Below, in pieces: positions 43,142-52,658 of a stretch of 64,000 bases of DNA. The notes below the pieces were generated by a model. The model searched no databases, was not told the DNA's origin, and was given only the letters and a program-made list of their open reading frames with translations. A program made the position numbers and the translations under genes. Within the stretch, counting starts at the first letter, position 1. Each line of letters starts with the position of its first letter. The stretch covers positions 62,001 to 126,000 of the forward strand of contig JAIMAU010000002.1 in assembly GCA_023511795.1 (NCBI GenBank). The letters are read 5' to 3'. This DNA is from Armatimonadota bacterium. GTDB lineage: Bacteria; Armatimonadota; UBA5829; DTJY01.

Positions 43142-43891
43142 TTGAAACTTGAAGGAAAAGTTGCTATAGTAACGGGAGCTGGAAGGGAAGGCAAAGGAAT
43201 CGGGCGGTCCATAGCTCTTGCCCTCGCCCGCGAAGGCGCTGATATCGTTATCGCCGACTATGTTGCCGAAGCCGCCGAGGCCGTTGCCGAGGAGGTCAGG
43301 TCATTTGGGAGACGTGCAGTTGCCGTACGTGCAAATGTTGCTAATCCAGCTGATGCCGAAGCTATTGTTCAAAAGGCGTTGGATGAATTTGGCAAAATTG
43401 ATATACTAGTAAACAACGCTGGAATCACCAGAGATGCACTTATGATAAAAATGTCTGAGGAAGACTGGGATCTGGTGATTAATACGAACTTGAAAGGTAC
43501 TTTCAACTGTACCAAAGCAGTCATTCGGCCGATGCTAAAGCAGCGTAGTGGCAAGATTGTAAACGTAGCTTCTGTTATGGGAATCATAGGAAATATTGGT
43601 CAGGCAAACTACTCGGCGTCTAAGGCGGGGATAATAGGACTCACAAAAACAACTGCCCGCGAGCTTGGCTCACGAGGCATAAACGTAAATGCGGTAGCAC
43701 CTGGGTTTATCCAGACTGCGATGACCGATGAGCTACCTGAAGACATAAGAGAGAATATAAGCAAACAAATTCCGCTACAAAGGCTCGGGACACCGGACGA
43801 CGTTGCCGGGCTTATAGTTTTTTTGTGTAGCGAGGACTCATCTTATATCACCGGACAGGTGATAAACGTTGACGGCGGCATGGTAATGTAA
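43142..43891 (+). CDS. fabG: 3-oxoacyl-ACP reductase FabG
   Basis: NADPH-dependent reduction of beta-ketoacyl-ACP. The 249-residue SDR protein has the cofactor loop TGAGREGKGIGRSIA, NNAGITRD, the catalytic Ser in IVNVASVMG and YSASKAG with Tyr and Lys, and ends NVDGGMVM. The loop has two extra residues (REG) compared with the plain TGxxxGIG. TTG 43142 with GAGGGGG upstream is the start. Followed after 12 bp by acpP. Confidence 0.96.
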   Translation: MKLEGKVAIVTGAGREGKGIGRSIALALAREGADIVIADYVAEAAEAVAEEVRSFGRRAVAVRANVANPADAEAIVQKALDEFGKIDILVNNAGITRDALMIKMSEEDWDLVINTNLKGTFNCTKAVIRPMLKQRSGKIVNVASVMGIIGNIGQANYSASKAGIIGLTKTTARELGSRGINVNAVAPGFIQTAMTDELPEDIRENISKQIPLQRLGTPDDVAGLIVFLCSEDSSYITGQVINVDGGMVM

Positions 43892-43903
43892 GGAGGTGAA
43901 AAG

Positions 43904-44140
43904 GTGTCAACTTTTGATAGAGTAAAGAAGGTTGTCGTCGAGCAACTGGACGTCAATGAAGAAGAAGTAACCGAAGATGCTTCGTTTGTAGATGATCTTG
44001 GTGCGGATTCGCTTGACGTTGTAGAACTAGTAATGGGACTTGAGGAGGAGTTTGATCTGGAAATTCCGGACGAGGACGCGGAGAAAATCGTCACAGTAGC
44101 CGACGCAGTTAAGTACATTGAAGAAAAAACTAAAGCATAA
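43904..44140 (+). CDS. acpP: Acyl carrier protein
   Basis: The 78-residue acidic protein carries the phosphopantetheine Ser in [17 protein letters not shown] 43904 sits after AGGAGGTGAAAAG, one of the strongest ribosome sites in the window, fitting the high abundance of ACP. Between fabG and fabF as usual. Confidence 0.97.
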   Translation: MSTFDRVKKVVVEQLDVNEEEVTEDASFVDDLGADSLDVVELVMGLEEEFDLEIPDEDAEKIVTVADAVKYIEEKTKA

Positions 44141-44152
44141 GATAAGCATGTG

Positions 44153-44203
44153 CACGGGCACGGTTAGTAGCGCTTTGTAAGGACGCATTTAACCGTGTCC
44201 GTG
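44153..44203. repeat. Hairpin between acpP and fabF
   Basis: CACGGGCACGGTTA (44153-44166) and TAACCGTGTCCGTG (44190-44203) form a 14-bp stem with one G-U pair and a 23-nt loop. No T-tract follows, so it may act as an mRNA-processing or stabilising element that lets acpP be made in excess over fabF. Confidence 0.65.
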
Positions 44204-44225
44204 TTGCAAACGGCAGGAGAGTTTG

Positions 44226-45467
44226 ATGGAACGAAAAAGGGTAGTAGTAACCGGAATGGCGCCAATTACGCCTGTTGGCACTGGCACTGAGAAATATTGG
44301 CAAGCGCTATTGAATGGCGTCTCAGGAGTTGGGTTAATAACTCATTTTGACGCATCCGATTATTCCACCCAGATAGCGGCAGAGATAAAAGATTTCGACC
44401 CTGAGGAGTATATAGACCGCAAAGAAGCAAAGCGGATGGACCGCTTTGCCCAGTTCGCAGTTGCCGCAAGCATTCTTGCAATCCGGGACTCCGGGCTTCA
44501 AATAACCAACGAAAACGCTGAACGGGTGGGAGTCTTGATTGGGTCTGGCATTGGTGGTACTAGCACCTGGGAGGAGCAGCATAGAACGCTAATTGAGAAA
44601 GGCCCAAGGCGTGTAAGTCCTTTCTTTGTCCCTATGCTAATTTCCGATATGGCATCAGGCATGGCGTCGATAATTCTAGGAGCAAAGGGGCCTAATCTTG
44701 CGATTGTTACTGCCTGCGCAACAGCCACCCATGCCATTGGTGAGGCAGCAAAAATTATTCAGAGGGGGGATGCTGATGTAATGGTTGCGGGTGGTTCGGA
44801 GGCAGCCATCACGCCACTTGCGGTCGCTGGATTCTGTGCGGCTAGGGCATTTTCGACAAGAAACGACGAACCAGAGCGGGCAAGCCGGCCTTTTGACTTA
44901 AACCGCGATGGCTTTGTTATAGGTGAGGGCGCCGGTGTATTGATACTCGAGTCACTAGAGCATGCGCTAGCGCGTGGCGCAAAAATCTACTGTGAGATCA
45001 CAGGCTTTGGTATGAGCGGCGATGCTTTCCATATAACGGCACCAGCGCCAGAAGGCGAGGGAGCAGCGAGATCAATGGCTGCTGCTCTTAAGGATGCCGG
45101 CATAAAGCCTGAGGATGTTGATTATATCAACGCACATGGAACGTCCACGCCGGATAATGATAAAACCGAGACAATGGCTATCAAGCGAGTCTTCGGCGAT
45201 TATGCATACAAGGTTGCAATCAGTTCCACAAAGTCCATGATTGGCCACCTACTTGGCGCCGCGGGAGCAGTTGAAGCAATCGCATGCATTTGTGCGATTA
45301 GAGATGGCATTATTCCGCCAACAATAAACTATGAGACGCCCGACCCTGAATGTGATTTGGACTACGTACCGAATGAACCAAGGAAAATGCCTGTAAAAAT
45401 AGCAATGTCAAATTCATTTGGTTTTGGAGGCCACAACGCAACCCTCATATTGGCTAAATATGAGTAG
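44226..45467 (+). CDS. fabF: Beta-ketoacyl-ACP synthase II
   Basis: Elongating condensing enzyme. The 413-residue protein has Cys in [13 protein letters not shown], His in [15 protein letters not shown] and [15 protein letters not shown] with Lys and His. It ends [20 protein letters not shown] 44226 with AGGAGA upstream is the start. It is the last fab gene; 9 bp later comes a zinc-ribbon gene. Confidence 0.97.
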   Translation: MERKRVVVTGMAPITPVGTGTEKYWQALLNGVSGVGLITHFDASDYSTQIAAEIKDFDPEEYIDRKEAKRMDRFAQFAVAASILAIRDSGLQITNENAERVGVLIGSGIGGTSTWEEQHRTLIEKGPRRVSPFFVPMLISDMASGMASIILGAKGPNLAIVTACATATHAIGEAAKIIQRGDADVMVAGGSEAAITPLAVAGFCAARAFSTRNDEPERASRPFDLNRDGFVIGEGAGVLILESLEHALARGAKIYCEITGFGMSGDAFHITAPAPEGEGAARSMAAALKDAGIKPEDVDYINAHGTSTPDNDKTETMAIKRVFGDYAYKVAISSTKSMIGHLLGAAGAVEAIACICAIRDGIIPPTINYETPDPECDLDYVPNEPRKMPVKIAMSNSFGFGGHNATLILAKYE

Positions 45468-45476
45468 GAGGATGCC

Positions 45477-45911
45477 ATGCAGATATGCCCAAGATGCGGT
45501 TCTGAAAATGAAGACAACCGTGCAGCTTGCTGGAACTGCTTTGCTCAATTGAGCAAGCCTGCGGCAGGCAAGCAGTTTAAGCAACTCCCTAAGGCTGCTG
45601 AGACCCGACGGGAAGAGATTCTGGCACCACCTACGACAGAAGCACCGCCTTCGTCCGAGGAAAGTGCTCAGGTTTCTAAGGTTTCACCGGAAGAAGAGAC
45701 ATCTACTTTTGGACTTGCTACTGCAGAAGCAGAAGAAGCAGTTCCAAGTAAAGAAGAGGATTCCGAACCGTTTGCCCCATTTGTTTTTGATCTTGATAAG
45801 GAAACTGAACCTGAAAGTGGTACTTCTGTCAGGGAGCTAGAGTTGAGTCCATCGGACGATATACTGCCGACTAAAGAAGAAGAGCAAGAAAAAAAAGGAG
45901 GCTGTTTATAA
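45477..45911 (+). CDS. Zinc-ribbon protein with a long acidic disordered tail
   Basis: The 144-residue protein starts MQICPRCGSENEDNRAACWN with a CxxC...CxxC ribbon (Cys4, 7, 19, 22). The rest is rich in Glu, Pro and Ser and looks disordered, ending EEQEKKGGCL. I do not recognise a family beyond the N-terminal zinc ribbon. It lies 9 bp after fabF and overlaps the next ATG by one base, so it is part of the operon. GGAGG precedes the ATG. Confidence 0.75.
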   Translation: MQICPRCGSENEDNRAACWNCFAQLSKPAAGKQFKQLPKAAETRREEILAPPTTEAPPSSEESAQVSKVSPEEETSTFGLATAEAEEAVPSKEEDSEPFAPFVFDLDKETEPESGTSVRELELSPSDDILPTKEEEQEKKGGCL

Positions 45912-47104
45912 TGATCTCTCAGAGGGCGGCGAGGGTCAACCCTTCGCCAACGCTGGCGATCACCGCCAAGGCAAAAAAGATGAAAGCTGATGGGATAGAT
46001 GTTATCAGCTTCGGCGCTGGCGAGCCCGATTTCGACACTCCACAGAATGTCAAGGACGCCGCAATAAAAGCACTCCAACAGGGCGCGACTAAATATACTG
46101 CTTCGTCGGGCCTTATCGAGCTTAAGCAGGCGGTTGCCGCAAAACTTAAGCGGGACAACGGTTTAGATTATCCGCCAACGCAGATTATCGTATCAAATGG
46201 CGCAAAGCATTCTATCTATAATGCCATCCTAGCCCTGTGCGACCCTGGCGACGAAGTCATAATTCCTGCACCGTATTGGGTGTCATATCCTGAGTTTGTA
46301 AAATTGGCGGATGGGGTGCCTGTCTTCGTACAGACAGATGAGAGTACCGGTTTCAGAATGACGCCCGATATGCTTTTGGACGCCATCACACCAAGGACAA
46401 AGATTTTAATTTTAAACAGCCCTAGCAATCCTACTGGTGCGGTCTATACCCCCGAGGTTATTGAAGCGTTTGCCGAAATTGCCGTTGCGAAGGGCATATA
46501 TGTTATTTCAGATGAAATATATGAAAAAATCATTTATGATGGCAATAAACATTTGAGCATAGCTTCCCTCGGCGAGGACATAAAGAAACTGACAGTTACG
46601 ATAAATGGCCTTTCAAAGAGCCACTCAATGACTGGTTGGCGAGTTGGTTTTGCTGCCGCTGAAAAGGAAATTGTTGATGCAATGGAACGCATCCAGGACA
46701 ACTCCACATCGAATCCCGTATCTTTTGTTCAGTATGGTGCAATTGAGGCGCTAAATGGCCCTCAAGATTTCACCGAAATGATGGTTCGAGAATTCAATGA
46801 GCGGCGCAAGGTCATGGTGGCGGGCTTGAACGCAATCCCTGGAATTGTATGCCCAGAGCCTGGTGGTGCATTTTACGTTTTCCCGAACATATCAGGCGTC
46901 ATCGGCAAAACGTACGACGGCGGGGTGATAACTGGATCAGACTCATTTGCAGAATATCTACTCAGCGGCGACTCGAAGGTTGCTGTCATACCGGGGTCGG
47001 GATTTGGCGCCGACCAAAACATTCGGTTATCGTATGCAACCTCAATGGAAAACATTAAGGAAGGCGTCAAGCGAATCGCAGAGGCTGTTGCAAAACTTAA
47101 ATAA
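45911..47104 (+). CDS. Aspartate/aromatic aminotransferase (class I, subgroup Ib)
   Basis: PLP enzyme that transfers the amino group between an amino acid and 2-oxoglutarate. The 397-residue protein has SFGAGEPDFDTP, NGAKHSIYNA, NSPSNPTGAVY, VISDEIYEKI and the Schiff-base Lys in NGLSKSHSMTGWRVGF. The pattern is that of thermophile-type AspC. Substrate is most likely aspartate. ATG 45911 overlaps the zinc-ribbon stop, so translation is coupled. Confidence 0.93.
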   Translation: MISQRAARVNPSPTLAITAKAKKMKADGIDVISFGAGEPDFDTPQNVKDAAIKALQQGATKYTASSGLIELKQAVAAKLKRDNGLDYPPTQIIVSNGAKHSIYNAILALCDPGDEVIIPAPYWVSYPEFVKLADGVPVFVQTDESTGFRMTPDMLLDAITPRTKILILNSPSNPTGAVYTPEVIEAFAEIAVAKGIYVISDEIYEKIIYDGNKHLSIASLGEDIKKLTVTINGLSKSHSMTGWRVGFAAAEKEIVDAMERIQDNSTSNPVSFVQYGAIEALNGPQDFTEMMVREFNERRKVMVAGLNAIPGIVCPEPGGAFYVFPNISGVIGKTYDGGVITGSDSFAEYLLSGDSKVAVIPGSGFGADQNIRLSYATSMENIKEGVKRIAEAVAKLK

Positions 47105-47114
47105 CGGGGGCTGT

Positions 47115-47825
47115 ATGCCGCTTTCACCGCTGGCGAGAGTAGCTCGAAAGGTAAAAATAAAGAAGGAGAATTGGGGCATTTTGCGGCAAGCCCTCACGCA
47201 CAAATCATACTTGGGTGAAGTCTCCGGGATAGAGAGTAATGAAAGGTTGGAGTTCCTTGGTGATGCCGTACTTGGCATGATAGTTTCGGAGCATCTATTC
47301 GCCAAGTTTGCAGAGAAGCGGGAGGGTGAACTAGCAAAAGCAAAAGCTGTCGCAGTGAGCGAGCCGGTTCTGGCTGAGGCGGCAAAGAAGCTTCTTATAC
47401 CTCATGCTTTGCTTCTTAGCAGTGGCGAGGAAGCCTCAGGCGGCAGAAACCGGCCGTCAATCCTTGCCGATGCATTCGAAGCAGTGATTGCCGCGGTATA
47501 TTTAAGCGAGGGACTAGATGTTGCCAGACAAGTGGTGCTAAGCGTTCTTCGTCAGACTTTGGAGGACATTGAGCGTGAGGAGCACCATCGGAATTACAAG
47601 TCCCTTCTTCAGGAATTGAGCCAGAGCCTCTACAAGCGAGCACCAAGATACGTCGTCATTAGCGAGTCTGGAGCTGACCATGATAAAACTTTTGTGGTCG
47701 AAGCCCAGCTAGATGGCATATCACTGGGCGTTGGAACTGGAAAAAGCAAGAAGCAGGCAGAGCAAGCGGCGGCATTTGAGGCGCTACAACATCCACATTT
47801 CGATAAGTTGCAGAGGAAGGAATAG
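47115..47825 (+). CDS. rnc: Ribonuclease III
   Basis: Cleaves double-stranded RNA in rRNA and mRNA processing. The 236-residue protein has the signature NERLEFLGDAVLGMIVSEHL, catalytic residues in DAFEAVIAAVYLSEG, and a C-terminal dsRBD (about 160-230) ending GKSKKQAEQAAAFEAL. A longer frame overlaps the aminotransferase, but ATG 47115 with GGGGG upstream is correct for the family. rnc next to fab genes is common. Confidence 0.96.
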   Translation: MPLSPLARVARKVKIKKENWGILRQALTHKSYLGEVSGIESNERLEFLGDAVLGMIVSEHLFAKFAEKREGELAKAKAVAVSEPVLAEAAKKLLIPHALLLSSGEEASGGRNRPSILADAFEAVIAAVYLSEGLDVARQVVLSVLRQTLEDIEREEHHRNYKSLLQELSQSLYKRAPRYVVISESGADHDKTFVVEAQLDGISLGVGTGKSKKQAEQAAAFEALQHPHFDKLQRKE

Positions 47826-47830
47826 TAAGC

Positions 47831-48637
47831 ATGAAGGAAGCTCGAGCGGAGATAGGTGTTTACGGTGGCTCAGGTTTTTATTCTTTTCTCGACGATGTCG
47901 ATGAAATTAAGGTCGAGACCCCATATGGCGCGCCTAGTGATTTAATTGCGTTGGCGACGGTTGCTGGGAAAAGAGTAGCATTTCTTCCAAGGCATGGCCG
48001 CCGTCATCAGCATCCACCACATATGATTCCCTACCGTGCGAATGCTTTTGCAATGAAGAAGCTTGGCGTATCGAGGATTATTGCTCCCAGCGCTTGCGGA
48101 AGCCTTCAACCGCATATCAAACCAGGTGATTTTGTGGTCTGCGATCAATTTGTTGACCGAACTTCAGGAAGGAAAGACACCTTCTACGACGGCCCCATCA
48201 CGACACACATTATGGGTGCGAATCCATATTGTAGCCAACTACGCAAGCTGGCAGTGGAAATTATCAAATCAAATGGCATAACATGCCATGAGCAAGGTAC
48301 GGTCGTTGTAATTCAGGGCCCAAGATTTTCTACAAAGGCTGAGAGTAGTTGGTACACAAGAATGGGCTGGGAAATCATCAATATGACTCAATACCCTGAG
48401 GTAATACTTGCTCGTGAGCTTGAAATGTGTTATGTGAATATCTCGCTAGTTACCGATTGGGATGCAGGATGTGTTGGGCTACCTGGCGTGGAGCCGGTAA
48501 CAGCTGAGGAGATTATCAAGGTGCTTGAGGCAAACAATGAACGCGTTCGGAAGGTTATTTTGCAGATGATTGAACAGATGCCCGTGGGGCCCTGTGACGA
48601 ATGTGGCAGAGCATTGGAGCACGCAAGGTTGGATTAA
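47831..48637 (+). CDS. mtnP: 5'-methylthioadenosine phosphorylase family protein
   Basis: Phosphorolyses methylthioadenosine to adenine in sulfur salvage. The 268-residue protein has GVYGGSGFYSFLDD, LPRHGRRHQHPPHMIPYRAN (the MTAP/PNP-II motif), QGPRFSTKAES, and LVTDWDAG, whose Asp marks purine-6-amino specificity. The tail CDECGRALEHARLD has a CxxC. Hypoxanthine-type specificity (MTIP) cannot be ruled out. AAGGAATAG precedes the ATG, 5 bp after rnc. Confidence 0.92.
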   Translation: MKEARAEIGVYGGSGFYSFLDDVDEIKVETPYGAPSDLIALATVAGKRVAFLPRHGRRHQHPPHMIPYRANAFAMKKLGVSRIIAPSACGSLQPHIKPGDFVVCDQFVDRTSGRKDTFYDGPITTHIMGANPYCSQLRKLAVEIIKSNGITCHEQGTVVVIQGPRFSTKAESSWYTRMGWEIINMTQYPEVILARELEMCYVNISLVTDWDAGCVGLPGVEPVTAEEIIKVLEANNERVRKVILQMIEQMPVGPCDECGRALEHARLD

Positions 48638-48693
48638 CATTTAGTGTCAGGGAGGCAAGGTTTAGATTTAGGAGGGTTCTTGATTCGGCAAGT

Positions 48694-50091
48694 ATGAGTT
48701 TCATGGAATATTGGCTAAAAATTCTGTTCGCATGCATGGTGATTCCGTTTGCCGCAATAGCTGCGTCGAAACCTATTGCTTCAAAGGCTGAAGGTTACCG
48801 AGGAATCTGGTATTCAAATCAGCCCTCGGGTGATGAATATGCATTTAAATATAGTGGGGGGCTCGGAACATACTGCGCCGACCACATACCTCTAGCTATC
48901 TATGCTTCGAAGGCAGGCAAAACGTTCTTTGTCTATGGTGGGTCAAAGGGCCTAGAAAGTCCAAAACCGCTCCTAGAAATGGTTGGCTATTATGACCACA
49001 AGACAAAAAGGGTTCCAAAACCAACCATTGTAATGGAGAAAGGGACGGCGGATGCGCACCACAATCCCGTAATTTCGATTGACAAAGATGGTTATCTTTG
49101 GGTGTTTTGCGCATCACATGGCGGCAAGGATGGTTTCATATACCGAAGCGACGCTCCCTATTCTATTGACCGCTTTGACCGAGTAATGCAGCGCGAGTTT
49201 AGCTATCCTCAGCCCTGGTATTTCGAGGATTTTGGTTTTGTATTCCTCTTTACCAAATACACGCGTGGGCGGGAGCTCTATGTGAGCACCAGCATAGATG
49301 GCAAGAAATGGACTCAGGACCGCAAGATTGTCGGCTTCGACGGTCATTATCAGGTGAGTTGGAAACGCGAAAAGAAATTGGGAACGGCGTTCAACTGGCA
49401 CCCACAAGGCAACTTGAACGCTCGCACAAATCTCTATTACATAGAAACCCGCGATTATGGAAGAACATGGGTGAACGCAGCCGGAAAACCACTAAAAATA
49501 CCGCTTGAAACTGTTCAAAACGATGCCCTTGTGCACGATTACCAAAAAGAAGGTTTTCTAGTATATATAAACGATGTCAACTTTGACCGGGATGGCAATC
49601 CAGTCATATTCTACGTATTAAGTAGGGGATTCGAGTCCGGTCCCAAGAATGGGCCCCGTACGTGGATGACTGCCCGTTGGAACGGCAAGCAGTGGGAGAT
49701 TCGTAGAGTAACAACCTGCGACCACAATTATGATATGGGGTCGTTATATATCGAAGACGACGGAGTGTGGCGAATCATCGGTCCTTCTGACCCTGGGCCG
49801 CAGGCATGGTGCACGGGCGGTGAGATGGTAATGTGGATTAGTCGCAATCAAGGGAAGACTTGGGTAAGGATTCGCACACTCACAAGGAATAGCAAGCACA
49901 ATCACACATACGCTCGTCGGGTTGTTGATGGCCATCCCGATTTCTACGCCCTCTGGGCTGATGGCAATGCGCTCAAGCCATCAGAATCTCACCTTTATTT
50001 TGCTTCGAAAACGGGAGATGTTTATGCGCTACCCTTTAGCATGCGGGCAGAAGCTGAGAAACCCCAACGAGTAGCTGGCGGTCATAAGTAA
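48694..50091 (+). CDS. Secreted BNR-repeat (BNR_4-type) protein
   Basis: The 465-residue protein has a hydrophobic signal segment near residues 8-25 and then a beta-propeller-like BNR_4 domain: EGYRGIWYSNQPSGDEYAFK and SGGLGTYCADHIPLAIY open it, and repeats such as IETRDYGRTWVNAAG and ISRNQGKTWVRIRTL have the S-x-D-x-G-x-T-W Asp-box shape. Such proteins are predicted carbohydrate-active or binding proteins, with no tested function I can name. AGGAGG lies 18 bases before ATG 48694, so start choice is uncertain (48703 also possible). Confidence 0.8.
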   Translation: MSFMEYWLKILFACMVIPFAAIAASKPIASKAEGYRGIWYSNQPSGDEYAFKYSGGLGTYCADHIPLAIYASKAGKTFFVYGGSKGLESPKPLLEMVGYYDHKTKRVPKPTIVMEKGTADAHHNPVISIDKDGYLWVFCASHGGKDGFIYRSDAPYSIDRFDRVMQREFSYPQPWYFEDFGFVFLFTKYTRGRELYVSTSIDGKKWTQDRKIVGFDGHYQVSWKREKKLGTAFNWHPQGNLNARTNLYYIETRDYGRTWVNAAGKPLKIPLETVQNDALVHDYQKEGFLVYINDVNFDRDGNPVIFYVLSRGFESGPKNGPRTWMTARWNGKQWEIRRVTTCDHNYDMGSLYIEDDGVWRIIGPSDPGPQAWCTGGEMVMWISRNQGKTWVRIRTLTRNSKHNHTYARRVVDGHPDFYALWADGNALKPSESHLYFASKTGDVYALPFSMRAEAEKPQRVAGGHK

Positions 50092-50223
50092 TATCCAATT
50101 TTTTGTATGGTAGAAGACTTGCAGCAAAATTAAGTAGTTTCTCCTATTTTTCTCCTCATTCTTATAGGCTTTGGTGAGTTAGCATTGAAAATCTTCTGCG
50201 TTACCTGAGGCCCTTTCATTTGC

Positions 50224-50253
50224 TTGACCGATAAGCACGCGACGTGATAGGAT
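50224..50253 (+). promoter_or_regulatory. Sigma-70 promoter of the iorAB operon
   Basis: TTGACC (50224-50229) and TAGGAT (50248-50253) with an 18-bp spacer, 33 bp before the iorA start codon. Confidence 0.65.
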
Positions 50254-50286
50254 ACTTCAAAGTTAACTCAGAGGGATTAGTAAATC

Positions 50287-52041
50287 TTGAAAGATGTAGT
50301 ATTGTTCTCGGGTAATGAAGCTATCGCCCGCGGTGCCTTCGAGGCGGGCGTTCGGGTGGCGGCAGGATACCCCGGAACCCCAAGTACTGAAATTCTTGAA
50401 AACATAGTTCAATACAGCTCGATTTATGCCGAATGGGCACCAAATGAGAAAGTCGCTTTTGAAGTTGCGCTCGGAGCTGCATATGGTGGCGCTAGGGCCC
50501 TGGCGGCCATGAAACATGTTGGAGTGAATGTGGCTTCAGATCCTCTTCTTACTGCTTCCTATACGGGTGTCAATGCTGGCCTTGTACTAGTAAGCGCTGA
50601 TGATCCAGGCATGCACAGCTCGCAAAATGAACAAGATAATCGCCATTACGCTCGGTTTGCCAAGATTCCAATGTTTGAGCCAAGCGACAGTCAGGAGGCA
50701 AAAGATTTCACTATCCGGGCGTTCGAAGTCAGCGAGGAATACGATACGCCGGTATTGCTCCGAACGACCACACGCGTGAATCACGGCAAGTCGGTTGTCA
50801 GGCTTTCAAAGCCAAAGGTTAATACAAGAGGACGATTTGAGCGCAATTTTTGCAAATACGTGATGGTTCCTGCCCATGGGATCAAGCGCCACGCGATTGT
50901 TGAGGAACGTCTCATTCGACTTAGGGATCTATCAAATTCTATTGATTTGAACTTCATCGAATGGGGCTATTCCTCTATAGGGATAATCACTTCAGGAGTA
51001 AGCTACCATTATGTAAAGGAAGTACTTCCTGATGCTTCAGTGCTGAAGCTAGGTATGACGTATCCACTTCCAGATAAGCTAATACAAAGTTTTGCTGGAA
51101 AGGTCAAAACGCTTTACGTCGTTGAGGAGCTTGATCCATTCCTTGAAGACCAGATTCGGGCACTGGGCATAAATGTCATTGGGAAAGAGCGTTTCCCAAA
51201 AATCGGCGAGCTTAATCCGACATTGGTAGCAATGGGCTTAGGGGTTGAAATACCCAAACAAGAGGCGGAAACCGTACCTGTTCCCCCTCGCCCCCCGACA
51301 CTTTGTGCTGGATGTCCACACAGGGGATTCTTTTATGTTCTTCGCAAGCTTGGGGCGATTGTAGCAGGTGATATTGGCTGCTACACATTAAGCGTTCTTC
51401 CGCCGCTTGAAACTATGGACACGTGCGTATGTATGGGGGCTTCCATCGGGAATGCTCTTGGTATTAAGAGAGCAATGCCGCAGGATGACAATAGACCAGT
51501 GATAGCCGTAATTGGAGATTCGACCTTCGTACATGCTGGAATACCTGGCCTAATTGACGCCGTTTACAACGGTACGGCGATAACAGTTTGCATTCTCGAT
51601 AATCATACGACCGCTATGACTGGTGGTCAGAATCACCCCGCGTCCGGCAAGACGCTCCGCGGAGAAGATGCGCCACGCCTTGATTTAGTGGCTTTGGTTC
51701 GGGCGGTTGGCGTTGAAGATGTGTATATTGTCGATCCTTACGACCTCGCCGCTCTTGAAGTGGCGCTCCGCAATGCAATACAAGCTGGGAAGCCTTCGGT
51801 AGTAATTACCAATCGCCCATGTCTTTTAAATGATAAAAAGATTAAAAACAGAGCTATCGCAGTTAATCTTGAAGCTTGCACTGGTTGTTGTCTCTGTTTC
51901 AAGCTTGGCTGCCCGGCAATCGAGTCCATTTGTACAGATGGGAATAGACTGAAAGCCAAAATAAATGCTGATTTGTGTTCAGGATGTGAAGTCTGTATTC
52001 AAGTCTGCCGCTCGGGTGCAATTCAGTGTGAGAAAGAATGA
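50287..52041 (+). CDS. iorA: Indolepyruvate:ferredoxin oxidoreductase subunit alpha
   Basis: Oxidative decarboxylation of aryl pyruvates to aryl-acetyl-CoA with reduction of ferredoxin. The 584-residue protein has the pyrimidine-binding domain start LFSGNEAIARGAFEAGV and GYPGTPSTEI, a TPP pyrophosphate site (GDSTFVHAGIPGLIDAVYN), and a C-terminal ferredoxin domain with CTGCCLCFKLGCPAI and CSGCEVCIQVC. TTG 50287 with GAGGG upstream is the start. It is the first gene of iorA-iorB-paaK-ACT and overlaps iorB by 4 bp. Confidence 0.95.
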   Translation: MKDVVLFSGNEAIARGAFEAGVRVAAGYPGTPSTEILENIVQYSSIYAEWAPNEKVAFEVALGAAYGGARALAAMKHVGVNVASDPLLTASYTGVNAGLVLVSADDPGMHSSQNEQDNRHYARFAKIPMFEPSDSQEAKDFTIRAFEVSEEYDTPVLLRTTTRVNHGKSVVRLSKPKVNTRGRFERNFCKYVMVPAHGIKRHAIVEERLIRLRDLSNSIDLNFIEWGYSSIGIITSGVSYHYVKEVLPDASVLKLGMTYPLPDKLIQSFAGKVKTLYVVEELDPFLEDQIRALGINVIGKERFPKIGELNPTLVAMGLGVEIPKQEAETVPVPPRPPTLCAGCPHRGFFYVLRKLGAIVAGDIGCYTLSVLPPLETMDTCVCMGASIGNALGIKRAMPQDDNRPVIAVIGDSTFVHAGIPGLIDAVYNGTAITVCILDNHTTAMTGGQNHPASGKTLRGEDAPRLDLVALVRAVGVEDVYIVDPYDLAALEVALRNAIQAGKPSVVITNRPCLLNDKKIKNRAIAVNLEACTGCCLCFKLGCPAIESICTDGNRLKAKINADLCSGCEVCIQVCRSGAIQCEKE

Positions 52042-52658
52042 GTAATAACGCAATGAACATACGACTGGCAGGTGTTGGAGGCCAGGGCATTCTTGTCGCG
52101 AGTGAAATCTTGTGTGACATGCTTCTTGCAAGTGGCCTGGATGTAAAGAAGACGGAAGTTCACGGAATGGCTCAGCGTGGTGGCACAGTTATTAGTGATG
52201 TTCGTTTTGGCCCTAAGGTCTATTCGCCGATAGTTCCAGAGGGTAAGGTAGATATACTCCTGGCGTTCGAGCAGATGGAGGCGCTCCGATATCTTCCTTC
52301 ACTCAAACCGGGGGGCACGGTAATAGTAAATGAACAACGGATATTTCCTTCATCGGTTGCTTCGGGCAAAATAGATTACCCAGAAGAAATTGAGAAATGC
52401 CTAATGACTGTTGCAGCAAATGTTATCTCGATTAATGCGCTGGCGTTGGCTAAGAAGGCTGGATTGGTGAAAGCAGTAAATGTTTGCCTTCTGGGCGCAC
52501 TGGCGACGTGTCTAAATATAAACGAACCAATTTGGGAGGCTGTCATAGCTGAGAAGTTTAAGGGCAGAAACCTAGATGCAAATCTCAGAGCTTTTGAGCT
52601 AGGGTGCGAGGCATCCTTAATGAGAGATTTAAAATTAGGAGTGGTGATTCCTAAATGA
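52038..52658 (+). CDS. iorB: Indolepyruvate:ferredoxin oxidoreductase subunit beta
   Basis: The 206-residue gamma-domain subunit of the 2-oxoacid:ferredoxin oxidoreductase. It has [40 protein letters not shown] and the [13 protein letters not shown] strand. ATGA overlaps join it to iorA upstream and paaK downstream, so the three genes are translationally coupled. Confidence 0.95.
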   Translation: MSNNAMNIRLAGVGGQGILVASEILCDMLLASGLDVKKTEVHGMAQRGGTVISDVRFGPKVYSPIVPEGKVDILLAFEQMEALRYLPSLKPGGTVIVNEQRIFPSSVASGKIDYPEEIEKCLMTVAANVISINALALAKKAGLVKAVNVCLLGALATCLNINEPIWEAVIAEKFKGRNLDANLRAFELGCEASLMRDLKLGVVIPK

